Part shown: positions 1 through 11,919 of the stretch, one piece after another
Layout of the letters: each line of letters starts with the position of its first letter
How positions within the stretch are numbered: the stretch's first letter is position 1
NCBI GenBank assembly: GCA_025331445.1
Contig: JAIWNE010000002.1
Span: forward strand, 558,001 to 622,000
Source of the DNA: Blakeslea trispora
Lineage: Eukaryota > Mucoromycota > Mucoromycetes > Mucorales > Choanephoraceae
DNA: 64,000 nucleotides
Direction of reading: 5' to 3'
Notes under the pieces: generated by a model
Told to the model about the DNA's origin: nothing
Database searches by the model: none
What the model saw: the letters and a program-made list of their open reading frames with translations, nothing else
Program-made: the position numbers and the translations under genes

Positions 1-494
1 AAAGAGATTGAAATACCCTAAACCATGCCTCATCCATGCTAAATTCTTCCCTGCTCTTCAAGGTCCCCAAACCAAGATGAGTGCTTCTATTGACACATCT
101 GCTGTCTTTATGACTGACACTGCCAAGCAGATTAAGAACAAGATCAACAAACATGCCTTCTCTGGTGGAGGAGCCACACTTGAAGAACACAAGGCTAATG
201 GTGGTAATCCGGATGTTGATGTTGCCTATCAATACCTTTCATTCTTTATGGATGATGATGAAGAATTGCAAAAGATTTATCAGGTAAAACTAGTTATATA
301 GGCCACACATCATGACACTCATGCTATTCTCTTCATAGTCCTATAAGGCTGGTGAGTTGATGACAGGTGAATTAAAGAAGATTTGTATTGAAGTGTTGTC
401 AAAATTCGTTGGTGATTTCCAAGAAAGAAGAAGCAAGGTCACAGACGAGACTGTTCAGTACTTTATGGACAAGAATAGAAAGATAGAACCTTAA
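1..494 (+). CDS. WRS1: Cytosolic tryptophanyl-tRNA synthetase, C-terminal part
   Basis: This is the 3' end of a gene that enters from the left; the frame is open from base 2. Two exons are seen, to 283 and 339–494, joined by a 55-nt GT–AG intron. The protein charges tRNA-Trp in the cytosol. The class I KMSAS loop is encoded at 74–88 and lies in the context [15 protein letters not shown], which is typical of eukaryotic and archaeal TrpRS rather than the mitochondrial type. It is followed by the conserved [19 protein letters not shown] segment and the C-terminal [16 protein letters not shown] helix. The HIGH motif and the Rossmann fold N-terminus lie outside the window. The stop is TAA at 492–494. 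Confidence 0.95.
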
Positions 495-619
495 AACCAA
501 ATAAAGAAACATGTGTAACAAGCAAAATCTGTTGAAAAAAAAAATAATGAGGGGGGGTTTGTTAAGTTTTTTTTTTTTCTCTTTCTTTCTTTCCTTATTT
601 TTTTGAGGAGAAAACAAGG

Positions 620-2973
620 ATGTCTAAAAGACCAGGCTCTAGAATACCTTCTTCTGCTTCTCACCGTGGCGACAACTTGTCTGCCTTGGCTCCTTCCGAG
701 TCTACAACCGGTAGTAGACAACGTCAGTCTAAAAGAGACGAGGTTTGTTGCTTTTTTTTTTGTTAAAAGATTTTTGTTCCTGAAAAAAAAAGTTGTTTAG
801 GCTATTAGAAAGAAGTTAGAATCTGAGTTATCAAAGAAGAAGACCGGCTCAAAGAGAGTACGCCAAACTCGTAAGATTGCAGGCACTGTTTCTGCTCTTC
901 GTCCTGCTCAAGCTTTGACTGTAAAGGAAAACATGTTGGTGATCGAAGCTTCACAGCTGATGGCTGCAAAGAGAAGCGACTGTGTACTTGTGGTGGATGA
1001 GGAAGATCATCTTAGTGGTATCTTCACAGCCAAGGATTTAGCCTATCGTGTTGTTGCTGACTCATTAGATGCAAGGTGAGTGAAAGCATCTCTTCTTTGA
1101 TTGTCACACTCATTTTTTTTCGCAGAGATACTACAGTGGCTAAAATCATGACAAAAGGCCCTATGTGTGTCACCTCTGATACATCAGCCACTGATGCTCT
1201 CAACTTGATGGTCTCTCGTGGTTTCCGTCACTTGGTAAAAATTCTCTTCTTTGCTTTGTTTGGTATGAATACTAACTTTCTTTACTAGCCTGTCTGTAAT
1301 GAAGAGGGTGATATTTTTGGATTACTCGATATCACCAAATGTTTGTATGAAGCATTGGATAAAATGGAGAGAGCATTCGGTTCATCACGTAAGCTATATG
1401 ATGCTTTAGAAGGTGTCGAAAAAGAATGGAGTAACAGCCCTATTCAACTTGTTCAGTACATGGAAGCATTGCGTGATAAGATGGAATGTCCTGATCTTAC
1501 AGCAGTTTTGGATGGATTGGCTCCTGCCGAAGTCAGTGTCAAGACCAACGTGCGTGATGTTGCCCGCTTGATGAAGGAATACCACACAACCGCCGTTCTG
1601 GTGACTGATCGTGATGGGTTGGCCGGTATTTTCACTACAAAAGATGTCGTCTTGCGTGTAATTGCTGCTGGATTGAACCCTGAAAACTGTTCCGTTGTTC
1701 GTGTGATGACACCTCATCCTGATACCGCTCCTCCTCAGATGACAATCATGGACGCACTTCGCAAAATGCACGGTAAATTAGAAGGAATGTCGGAAGACTG
1801 ATTTGTTTACTCATTCTTATTTTTGTTGTTTCAGATGGTCATTACCTCAATCTTCCTGTTGTTGAAGATGGTGATGTGATTGGTATCGTTGATGTATTGA
1901 AGTTGACTTATGCCACCATGGAGCAAATCAACAGTATCCAAGGCAACGATGGTGAAGGTAAGAAACAAAGCATATAGCAATTCTCTGTTGTTTCTTAGCT
2001 TGATTATTTTCATTCTTTAGGTCCTATGTGGGGTAGATTCTGGGATAGCTTCGGTGCAGCTGATACACACGACAATGAATCTCAGTTATCTGATCCTATA
2101 TCATCTCAACTTCTTTCAACTCACTCTCAGCACAGTAGTAACCATCACACCAGTAATCTCAACCGCGCTATCTCTCCTGAACCCTCTGCTTCCTTTTCTC
2201 AACTTCATGGCTTTTCTGAAATCACACCCAACGAATCAGCTAGTATGGTAGCCAACAACGATGATGGCCGCTCTATGATGTCTGAGGACATCCATGCCCT
2301 TTCTCGAGGTGAAGATGTATTTTCATTCAAGTTCACTACGCTAGGAGGCAAAACACATCGTGTTGCTTCTTCCAGCCATAGCTACATTACTCTTTTAGAA
2401 TCTGTTTACCAAAAGGTAATTGGTGAACATATGGCACATTCAACAGTCGATGACTCTGATCTGCCTGTCGAATCCTGGTTAAGTATTTCTTATTTGGATG
2501 ATGAAAATGACCAAGTCTTAATTACTTCCGATGCTGACGTTGCTGATGCTGTCAAATTGGCTCGAAAGATGGGTCAAGATCGTGTCAAGTTGTTTGTGCA
2601 TGATGCTACACAAAAGGAAGAGACTGTCGTTACTGCTAGCGTTGTTGGTGAATCTGTGATAGAAGAAAAGCCTGTTCCTGTACCTGTACTTGCACCTGCA
2701 CCTCCAGTTGTAGCCTCTCCCCCTCCTACACCTGTCGTCGAAACACCAGAACCATCTCATCACAAGAAGAGTAAGAGACGTAGTATGCGAAGAGAATACA
2801 GTTCTGACTCCGAAGACGAAGAACATGATAGAAGAAGTAGAAAGCAAGATAACAATGGGGCTACAGTGGCTGGTATTCCTCAAGAATTAGTGTTACCAGC
2901 AGCCATTGCTTTCTTGGGTGTGGTTATCGTTGGTGTGTTTGCCCTCTCTCGTGTAGGATCAAGTCACCGCTAG
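620..2973 (+). CDS. Four-CBS plus PB1 domain protein with C-terminal membrane anchor
   Basis: Six exons: 620–742, 801–1075, 1126–1234, 1289–1772, 1835–1957 and 2021–2973, giving 688 aa. All introns are GT–AG and 50–63 nt; intron 3 carries an ACTAAC branch site at 1271. A basic, Ser-rich N-terminus is followed by two CBS pairs (about residues 70–190 and 230–365), which usually sense adenosine nucleotides. A low-complexity linker leads to a PB1 domain (about 460–565) that probably mediates dimerisation, then a Pro/charged tail and a single hydrophobic segment (LPAAIAFLGVVIVGVFAL) six residues from the C-terminus, so the protein looks tail-anchored. The architecture matches the fission yeast Mug70 / plant CBSCBSPB family, whose molecular role is poorly known. 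The start is the first ATG in the frame that splices through. Confidence 0.88.
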
Positions 2974-3538
2974 ACATACAAATCATATTATATACTTTAT
3001 ACATATGTTGCTTAATGTACATACATGCAACCTATACATCAAAAACACATTTTTTCCCTCTCCCTTTCTTTTTTTCTATCTCGTCTTTTATATTCATGTG
3101 TATTCTATAATCTTATTTCCTTTTGCTCTTCTTTTTTATACTCTATACTAAGAGAGCTGATTATTCTATGTTGGTAAAAAAAAATATATATATATTCATA
3201 TATGTATACATATATTTTTAGAAACTTATTTGTATCCATACGGCTTGATTCCAATTAGATACATTTTTTTTGTCGAGCAAGAAATAATGAGTTCAGAAAA
3301 GATCGTATATCCGTCTCTCTATTGATATAATTGCACTAAACATACACGTTAGTCGTACTGGCAGTCTTTTGAATAAGAAAAGAAACACAGAGTGTGTATT
3401 GCTAATTCAGGCTCTCCTCTTCATTCCCTTATCTTATCAAATAACGGCAGTTGTATATCTTTCACAATTGTTCAAATTTCTCAACGACACTGAACTCTAT
3501 AGGCAACATCTACCAAGCAAGAAAAAACAAGAAGTCTT
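2974..3538. other. Intergenic, convergent 3' ends
   Basis: This lies between the CBS–PB1 gene and the 3' end of UTP23. It is AT-rich with T-runs and an ATATAT stretch near 3183–3215. I see no ORF, tRNA or repeat here. Confidence 0.6.
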
Positions 3539-4349
3539 TTATTGATTCTTCTTTGGTGGTGGAGGTGTCTTCTTCTTCTTTTTCTTCATAGCTAAAGGAT
3601 TGACACCTTTCACTTTTCTCTTCTTTGGTCTTGGTTTATCTTCGTGCTTCTTTTCCTCATTGACCAACGCTCTCTTTAGTCGTGCCGTATCTTTATCTAA
3701 TGGCTTCATTTTTTGCTCTTCATGAGACTTCAATGCTGCTTTGGATCTATCGGTCATTGGCTCAAGACCCAGACCTTGATGCTTCACATTTACATAAAGG
3801 ATAGGCACACCTGGTATCTTTCTCATTCGATCTCTTAATTTAGGGTTTTGAGAGGCAACAAAATAGTGGTCCTTGTTTTCGGTGCCTATCAGGTCACGGA
3901 TACACTGATAAGCTGACACACTTTCTTCTTTGTGAGGACATTTGCGAACGTCGAGCTTTTGTGCTAAAATCAATGCACTAGTAAAGTCGTGACCTTTCTC
4001 TTTAATATCTTTCAAGATACAGTCAGTAACAACTATGTATCAATAACAAAAAAAAATCGTGTTAACATAGAGAGCACTACATGTTACTTTTCTATTTTCT
4101 TTCTTTCATTTACCTATTCTAGCTTTCTCCCCAATGAGTTCTGGAATGGCATCTTTTACAAAAATCTTCTTTTCCAGTGCTTTTTTACAAAACTCGCCAT
4201 CAGCTAAATAAAGCACGATCAGTCAAGGCGCTCGGAAACATTCATGGTTATCATATAAACTTACTAACGACTTGGAAGGGTGGTCTAAAGCCAAAGCCTA
4301 AGCAATAACTGTGTATGATCTTCTTGTTCGTTCTCGAAGCTTTTGTCAT
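3539..4349 (-). CDS. UTP23: UTP23, SSU processome PIN-domain protein
   Basis: Three exons on the minus strand: 4265–4349, 4114–4203 and 3539–4032, giving 222 aa. The first exon encodes a basic start ending in GFGFRPPFQVV, the hallmark N-terminus of the UTP23/FCF1 family. Exon 2 supplies TDGEFCKKALEKK, and exon 3 the rest of the PIN fold (ASQNPKLRDRMRKIPGVPILYVN). A Cys/His cluster (TDC…RKCPHK…YQC) fits the zinc finger of UTP23, which separates it from FCF1. The Lys-rich tail with GVNPLAMKKKKK is also typical. In yeast the protein acts in the nucleolus in early 40S processing, with snR30. The reading frame is kept only when both introns (61 and 81 nt) are removed. Confidence 0.93.
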
Positions 4350-5341
4350 AACAGTGAAAACAGAAAGAAAATTCTCGATTTTTTTTTTCAAGAACTTAAT
4401 TTTGACATCTGTGACTGGAATTTCAAAGGCGGAGATAGCACCCTCAATGTTACATCCAGAACCAAGGCAGAGTAATGCTTATTATATCTTCAAGAAAGAA
4501 TGCATTGAAATATGAATAGACTATTCATGCTTCATCCATCCTAGGGAAAATATGTTTAATTTTTATTAGAATAAAGGCATAAAAAGTTTTATAGAGTGTA
4601 TGCCTTCTGTTAGCACTAAATGTAGCTCAGCATCTAACAACCAAAACATGAACAAAACCAAGGTGGTTTCGTATTTATTCGTACATTACATATTGAACTT
4701 GAATAAAGGATTATGGTTTTTTTGAGAGATGCCCTATTCAAGCGAAATGGCTTTGATCTCATCGCATGGTTGTAGCTCTATTCAAACCAGAGATCTTGGT
4801 ATACAGCTGCTCTATCGCAGGGACTACGACTTTACTTAACATATCAGAGTCTGAAAAGTTACAAGGAATACATATATGAAGTAACTGATAGATCTTGGAG
4901 TAATCTGATATCGCGGTTGTAGTTATAGTAACTAACCCGTTAGCGGATTGACTTACAGCTCTTACCATCTATTGATGGTACCATTAGCAACCTAATTTTA
5001 TTTCATACTTGGACACTCAGAAAAATTAAGCACTTTCAGGGAGGAGGGGAGAGAGAGAGGAAGATATAGGTATAGGAAATAAATGCAGACATATTGAAGG
5101 ACTCAAAATACAAGCAGAATCATCTAAACAAGCTTTTTTAGAGATAAAAGAGAGGTGAAAAAGACAAGAGGAAAATTATCAAAGGCTAATGTGAATCTCA
5201 AGTACTCCCAACATACGCAAGTCACGCACGAGAGGTGTTACAAATAATGAAATGGAATTTAGGCGGCTGTCAAGGGGCCTGTTAAAAAAAATTTAGCCAT
5301 CTTTCGCTCTCTCTCTCTTTTTTTTTTATTATAGACTCAAG
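4350..5341. other. Intergenic region between divergent genes
   Basis: This separates the starts of UTP23 (minus) and the mitochondrial uS9m gene (plus) and should contain both promoters. A pyrimidine tract at about 5303–5327 directly precedes the uS9m ATG. Short ORFs here have no recognisable similarity. Confidence 0.5.
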
Positions 5342-6330
5342 ATGTCCAGTTTATTGAGAATTGCTCGCATTGTGCCTGCAACAGTAAGAGCCAATGTTGT
5401 TCGTCAACCTTTGTCTGCTTTCGCCTCCATCACACAAAGATTTGCCTCCAACTACCAAGCAGCGCATCAACAAAGCCAGCAAGACGATGTTCTTCAGTAC
5501 AGAGAAAAGCCTGGATCTCTATCTTACTTCACTGGCAACTACAAATACAATGATCTTTTGATTGAATTCGACGCTCTTTATAAGCGCTTCCAAGACTGGA
5601 AGCCTTCAGACCAGGCCGGCAACATGCCTTCCGATCTTTTGGCTGAACCTCAAACTGACAAAGTCTACTCTTGGAAACAACGTGATAAAATGTCTCAGCT
5701 TCTCAGCATCCCTCTCACTACTTCACAATGGAGAAAGATTACCACTCACCTCAATACATTGGCCTCTTTGCCTAAACCTTTACCTGCTGCTGTTGCCAAA
5801 ATCCTCGAACCCTATGGACGTTTTGATGCTACACAACAAGGTACTGGTGAACAAAAAGTCCGCGGTTTAGATGAGATGGGCCGCGCCTATGCCGTGGGCC
5901 GTAGAAAGGAATCAAGTGCTCGATGCTATCTTGTTGAAGGTGATGGCAAAATACTGATTAATGGCATGGAATTGAGCGACTATTTCCAACGACCTGTTGA
6001 TAGAGATGAAGTCAACTTGCCTTTTGAAGTGACTGAAAGCAAAGAAAAATATAATGCTTGGGTTGTTGTTAAGGGTGGTGGTAGCACTGGTCAGGCACAG
6101 GCTATCAAGCTTGGTCTTGGTAAGGCTTTGTTAATTCATGACAATGAATTGAAGCCAGTTTTGCGTAAAGGTAAGATGGAGATTTCATAGCAATGATGAG
6201 ATCAAGGTGACTTACTGTTTTTTTTTAAAAAAAAAAAGCTGGCTGTATTACTCGCGATCCCAGAGTAGTTGAACGTAAGAAGGAAGGTCAAAGAAAGGCC
6301 CGTGCCAAATATACCTGGGTCAAGCGTTAA
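5342..6330 (+). CDS. MRPS9: Mitochondrial small-subunit ribosomal protein uS9m
   Basis: Two exons, 5342–6170 and 6239–6330, giving 306 aa. The first roughly 35 residues are rich in Arg, Ser and Ala and lack acids, as expected for a matrix targeting signal. A fungus-specific middle region follows. The C-terminal 130 residues are the S9 domain: AVGRRKESSARCYLVEGDGKILINGMELSDYF, then GGGSTGQAQAIKLGLGKALL, and the end DPRVVERKKEGQRKARAKYTWVKR, whose basic tail reaches the decoding site in ribosomes. The intron acceptor is unusual: the AG is preceded by a run of A rather than pyrimidines, with the T-run lying further upstream. Confidence 0.94.
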
Positions 6331-6542
6331 AGTTTCTTTCTTTTTTTGTTTAATTTTATTGTACATTTTCCATAAATCGATATTTAATTTAGATTCAAAG
6401 CGGTGTGTTTGTGTGTATTTTGTATGTGTGTGTGGAGTTTTTTTTTATTGCAGAAAGAGGAAAGAAAAAATAAATACATTAAAAAAGAGGGAATAAACAT
6501 CTAGGCAACAACAACAAAAAGAAAGCAATTTTCTTTTCTTTT

Positions 6543-8822
6543 TTAAAGCTTGGCTTTAGGAGAAGCAGCCTTGGCAGCAGCAAGACTTTCATAGAGCTCG
6601 TTGATTTGCTTTTCATAGTACTTCTTAGCTTGAGGACGCTTGACCTTAAAAGTAGGTGTCAAAAGATCGTTTTCAACAGCAAATGGCTCGCTTTCCAAGT
6701 AGATAGCCTTGGCTTGCTCAAATCCACGCAATTCGGCCTTCTTACCAATCTTGGTGAGTTGCTCAAGGATCAAGGCAGCTACTTCAGGAGATTTACAAAG
6801 CTCAGGGAAGCTCAACTTCTTTGCATGAATTTTGGGAAGCTTGCTGGCAACCAATGCATTCAAGTTATCAGGGTCAGGAACAATAATGGCCACTAATTCA
6901 CTTTGAAGAGAATCACCGTGCAAGTAGATTTGAGAGACAACAGATTCTTTGGCATAAACGTTTTCGATCTTTTCAGGAGCAATGTATTCACCTTGAGCCA
7001 ACTTGAAGATGTTCTTCTTACGATCAATGATGACAATAGCACCACGCTCGTTAATCATACCAATATCACCAGTATGGAACCAACCTTCAACATCGATGGC
7101 TTCCTTTGTCTTTTCTTCTTCCTTGTAATAACCCTTGAAGACGTTAGGACCACGAATACAGATTTCGCCACGAGGAAGAGCATCAGTAGAGAGGTAATTC
7201 ATTTCAGGAACATCTACCAATTTGATTTCGTTACAAGTAAAAGGAGCACCCAAGTGACCTGCCTTGTATTCACCTTCATAATGAACACAACTAGCAGCAC
7301 AGGTTTCAGTAGCACCATAACCTTCACGGATATCACAACAGAAGGCAATACGAAGGAATTGCATGACATCCTTACCAATAGGAGCAGAACCAGTGACCAT
7401 AATACGGATATTACCTCCCAAGGCTTGTTTGACTTTGTTGAAAATTAAACGATCCCAGACAGCATGAGTATAACCCTTTCCGGCTTCAAGGTTAGCTAAC
7501 TTGGCGGCAACAGCACGACGAGCCAGAGCACCAGTAGTACCAGGAGCATTGATGGTGGAAGCAACCAATTTACCGTAAATACGGTTCAAAAGACGAGGGA
7601 CAGTAGCAAAAACAGTAGGCTTCAATTCTTGAACATCTTCTACCAAGGTGTTCATATCACCAGCAAAATAACCTAAACGGCCACCACTACAGATGGTAGC
7701 CATATCAGTGATACGACCGAAAATATGAGCAAGAGGCAAATAAGAAAGAGAAATATCATTTTGGCTGCCCTTGAGCAAAGTGTAACTGGAACTTAAGGCA
7801 GAAACAAAGTTGCGATGTGTTAACATGGCACCCTAAATAATAATAGTCATGTTAATATCTTAATCACATGCCAAATTTTTTCTCAAGCAATTCCCATGCT
7901 TCCATCTGTCTCTCTCCTTTTTTCTTACCTTTGGCATACCGGTAGTACCACTGGTGTACATAATGAAAGCCAAATCATCGGGCTTAGGAGGGTTAGGAGT
8001 GCGTCTGTTCTTCTTGCCCAAGTTTTCAATAAAGTTGAAATCAACCAAGTTGACTTCCTTTTCTGCAGCCCATGCCTTAATGATAGCGCTCTTGGAAAGA
8101 GTACCAGGTCGTGCAACTTCATCAATAGGGTCCATGGAGATAATAGTCTTGAGGTTAGGGATCTTGTGTCTCAACTTCAAAAGATCAGCAATATGATCAC
8201 CAGAGCAGACAACGGTCTCGATCTCAGCATGGTTGATCACGTATTCTACTGTATCGGGACCCAAGGTATCGTAAAGAGCTACAGAATATAAAGAGTATGA
8301 AGCACAAGCCAAATCGGCCAAAGTCCATTCAGGGCGATTGATGGACCAGATACCAATAGGGATTTGCTGAGTTCTGGTCTCTCCAATGGTATGGTTCAAG
8401 TAGTTCAAGAGACCGGAGCCAAAGTTGTTGATACGATGGTTAACTTCACGGTAAGTTTGCCATACAAAGGGACCGCGTTCACCAGTTTCAGCATTCTTGA
8501 AAGAACGGACACCAAGACAGGGTCTGTCCTTTGACATGTTCAAACCTAGACATACATGGTTTTGATTATTTATACAACTCGCTTCTATGTTCTTCATGAC
8601 TCACCATGGTTAAAGATATCGATCATAGTTCTGACTTTGGGGTTGAATGTTTCCATGATAGTGGTGTTTTGGGCATTACGGTAAATACCTTTTTAAAGAA
8701 AAATAAAGTATATGTCAATTCAAGTTGGGTTAATAGAAGAGCCGTTTTTGCTTACCTGTTTGGCCAGGAGCTCTTGTACCAGGAACTTCATAAGTTTGGT
8801 TTTCTAAGCTGAATTTTGCCAT
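6543..8822 (-). CDS. Long-chain fatty acyl-CoA synthetase (FAA/LACS family)
   Basis: Four exons: 8756–8822, 8605–8688, 7929–8545 and 6543–7832, giving 685 aa, which is the usual length. The enzyme joins CoA to long-chain fatty acids with ATP, feeding lipid synthesis and beta-oxidation. The AMP-binding P-loop TSGTTGMPK ends exactly at the last intron and continues as GAMLTHRN. Further marks are GYGATETCA (adenylate site), GWFHTGDIG and the DRKKNIFKLAQGEYIAPEKIE hinge, in which LAQGEY is typical of LACS rather than of peroxisomal short-chain ligases. No signal peptide or clear peroxisomal C-terminal tripeptide is present (it ends AKL, which is only SKL-like). Its start faces a small ORF at 9114, so 8823–9113 may be a shared promoter. 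Confidence 0.95.
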
Positions 8823-9113
8823 GCTCGTCTATATTAAAATTAAAGTGAAATAACAAAGGAAAAAGGAAAAACAGGATGGAGAAAATATTTAAATGTTACT
8901 GAATATATGCTAAGTCAGCAAAAAAAAAGGATTTCCAAATTGAGTGAGAGACGTGGGTCGAATAACGTGTGAAGACTTGACACAAGATTGAAAAACTATT
9001 TAACCGTTAAAGGCTGAACATGAAATTTTTTTAGTAGTCTATCAAAATATTTGTCATATAGAATCATTTAATATTTAATATAAAGTCTCGCTTTCTAATA
9101 AAACTCATATTAA

Positions 9114-9415
9114 ATGGCTCTCGAGGCAAAAAAAAAAAAAAAGGAAGAAGTAAAAGTGACTAAAAGAGAAGATATTTTAGCCAAGAGAATGGGTGTTCTT
9201 CCCTTATTACTTATATTGCTTCCTTACGTAGCTATCATAATTTCATATGCAGTCTCGGAACACCACTTCTCGGAGTATCATAGTGAGTTTAATAAAGACG
9301 ATCGCTTTGAGAAATGATTTCTCGTTGCATAAGAAGAGAAAGGTGTTGTACATGAACAGGTTGGACTTAGCCCACTCTTTCCAAAGCTTTTTACAATAGC
9401 TGCAGTTGCGTTTGT
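9114..9415 (+). CDS. Hypothetical small membrane protein, exon structure unresolved
   Basis: The ATG at 9114 opens a 67-codon frame with a Lys-rich N-terminus (a long A-run in the DNA) and one strong membrane helix (GVLPLLLILLPYVAIIISYAV). A good donor, GTGAGT, lies at 9281. Splicing it to an AG at 9334 or 9337 keeps a frame that encodes a second hydrophobic stretch (LFPKLFTIAAVAFVL) before a stop near 9415, or a further donor. The helix followed by an acidic/His-rich loop recalls the Frag1/DRAM/Sfk1 type of membrane protein, but no diagnostic motif is visible. It may be a real multi-exon gene, a truncated one, or chance. The end given is approximate. Confidence 0.3.
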
Positions 9416-9419
9416 GTTG

Positions 9420-10923
9420 TAAAGATTGATGTCTTTGAATTTTTGGCAAATTACAAATTGGCCACCCTTTTCGCTCTCTATCTATGTTTTCGACTAGAAT
9501 CGGTAGCAGATATTCGTTATTAGACACATGTATTTTGTCGTTAAAAAAAGGAAGTGGTGGCAATACATTGCATAAAATACTCTTTGTCTTTTCTTCATTT
9601 CTCTCAACAGGTTGTTTTCGTTTCCTTTCATTCTTAAAACTCTTCCTATTAAATACTTTCAAGCCCTTCATATGATGCTAAATTTCTTGACTAATTGAGG
9701 CATCCTCTATGAGTCTTTTCTTTCGTCTTTTATGCTTTATGAAGTGCAACGCTTTTAGAGCGATTATGTACTTAGTCTGCTGTATTAGTCATGATAGTAA
9801 TCTACTTCTATTCTATTTTTCATTCGCTTCAGAAAGAAATTGATTTCCTGTTTGATTTACACGAGAAATAAAATGGATACTCAAAAAAAAATCTTCCACA
9901 AGAGACATTGTGCAAAGTGATTGATAACTATTTGAAATATAAACTCGATCAATCCCAATCTGGCTTATCAATGAGTAAATAGAACCGCTCCCAGAAAAAG
10001 AGAGTTGCATAAAGGCTATTACATCGGTAAACCATAAACCATTAGTGAACATAGTTTCAAATCGAAATGATTGTTTACTTTGTGAAATCACAATGACTTG
10101 AAAAGCCGCAACCTAATTTAGCAGGAACTATTCTTAATGAGCAATATGAATTAAATAGGCTTTGTATACCAACCATATACTAAGTTTCGCTTAACTCAAA
10201 GTATGGTTCCTCACCATATACACGAATCCATCAAGTTGGAGCCATGTCTGTGTTATCATAGTTTGGTTTCCTTTCTCGTTATCATAAAACCTGTCTTAAA
10301 CAATGTATCCCTACCCCTTCCTCTTGCTCTTGTTTTACTAAGCTCAGTTTATTATGCAATAATACCCCGATAAAACAGAGTACGAACAAGCTACTTTGTT
10401 TTATCAAGTCCATTATTAAGAAAGGGGGAAGAAGAAAGGCCACAACTTCTTGTTTTGATAGCCATAAAGAACAAAGCCTATTTTTACTCATCCAAATCAA
10501 AATCTTAATATTTTGTATCGTTTTGTTGTTCTGAAACTCACCAACAGAAATAATATTATTAGCTAGCATTTGTCTCCTTACTATTCACAGAAAAAAAGCT
10601 TCTTTCTTTTTTCAAATTAGAACGTTGCATCTCTAGTCAGTCATACAGAATCAAGGCTGATCACTTCTTAATTCTTTGTAAGGGTGCTTGCCATGATCTT
10701 TACAACCTCTCAATGATTTGTTTTTGTGTACTTCAACTAAGCTAAGTGAAGACGCAACAAGAAGCTCAAGAAAAAGATTGCGTCAGTTAAAGCAATGGCA
10801 CATACAGTAGCTTAGAACATTTCAAAACATAAAGGACAGGAAAAAGAACAGATGAAAGGTGAAGATGAATCAAGTAAATGAATGCATTTATTTATTTAAA
10901 TCAGACAGTCTTTAAACGAAAAT
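9420..10923. other. Intergenic, nothing recognised
   Basis: AT-rich sequence with only short, compositionally biased ORFs on both strands. Possible further exons of the 9114 ORF could lie in its first few hundred bases. I see no RNA gene or clear repeat. Confidence 0.4.
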
Positions 10924-11919
10924 TTACTAAGAAAAAAAAAGGTAGGGTTTCTGATGAGTATTTCTCGAAATGGAAACGTCAACTTTAGATCGCTCAACTT
11001 ACTTGCTTCATGGCTTCCTTCTTACCCTTGCGCTCAAGGATAGCAACACGGGACTTGTCCAACTTGAGCTTGGTGACAACAACCTTGGAGGGAGAAATAC
11101 CGATGGGAGCAGTAGCACCGTTGACCTTTTCACGAGCAACACGGTCGATGTGGATGACCCACTTCTTACGGTAGACTTGAACGATCTTACCTTCGCGACC
11201 CTTGTAAGTACCACGGACAACCATGACTTCGTCGTCCTTGCGAACAGGGATGGAGCGAACGCTGTGCTTTTCACGGAGTTCCTTGGAGAGAGGAGCACTC
11301 ATGATCTTACGGCGAACATCAGAGGTGGCGGAAAAGTGAGCCTTTCTGCTCTTACGGCGAGAAGAACTGACGTCTAAGAGAGAAGACAAGAAAGATTAGT
11401 TTCTAAATCTCGAATGGCAGCAACAAGTAATCAAATCAGACGGACGAATCGAGAAAATGAACGTGCTGAATGCTTTCTCTATTTCTGTCTTCCTTTCATT
11501 ATTTTCTTTCCACTTTTGAACTTTATAGTGGTCTGCAGAAAGTCGCCGACTACCAATTCAAGCAAAAAGAACCAAGTGAATTCGAACTATTTAATGATAG
11601 TCGAGAATAACTTGGAGCTCTTGTTTCTTTTTCAAAGAGAAAAATAGCTCAATAGGCTTAGTTGCGATTACTGTTTGGAAGTGAACTTGCAAGTACCTAG
11701 TATGCAGTTGTTGTTGCCCAAGTTGTTACATTAAGTTTTCGAACGGTTGATGTTCGTTGTTGTATTACAGTTGAATTTTTCTTGTTCTTGGGTGCAATGA
11801 TGTGAAGTTAACAAACTATCAACTCATTCATCCATCTGTTCTTTTATCTCGACATCCATCTATTGTCCATTCGCCCGTCTGCTTTGATTCTGATGATATT
11901 TACCAGCAGAGAACTTCAT
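10924..11919 (-). CDS. RPL26: Cytosolic ribosomal protein L26 (uL24)
   Basis: Three exons on the minus strand: 11904–11919 (16 nt, MKFSA plus one base), 11003–11373, and the stop codon TAA at 10924–10926, giving 129 aa. The protein is a 60S component that lies near the tunnel exit. The family signature is clear: [34 protein letters not shown], the KOW motif [20 protein letters not shown] and [18 protein letters not shown]. The first intron is 530 nt, much longer than the other introns in the window. The second intron, with donor GTAAGT, ends exactly before the TAA; if it is retained, the protein gains only two residues (VS). A short first exon with a long first intron is common for fungal ribosomal protein genes. 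Confidence 0.94.

Noticed and set aside
1406..1771. 121-codon minus-strand ORF over the CBS–PB1 gene
   Set aside because: It is a shadow of the CBS coding exon on the opposite strand.
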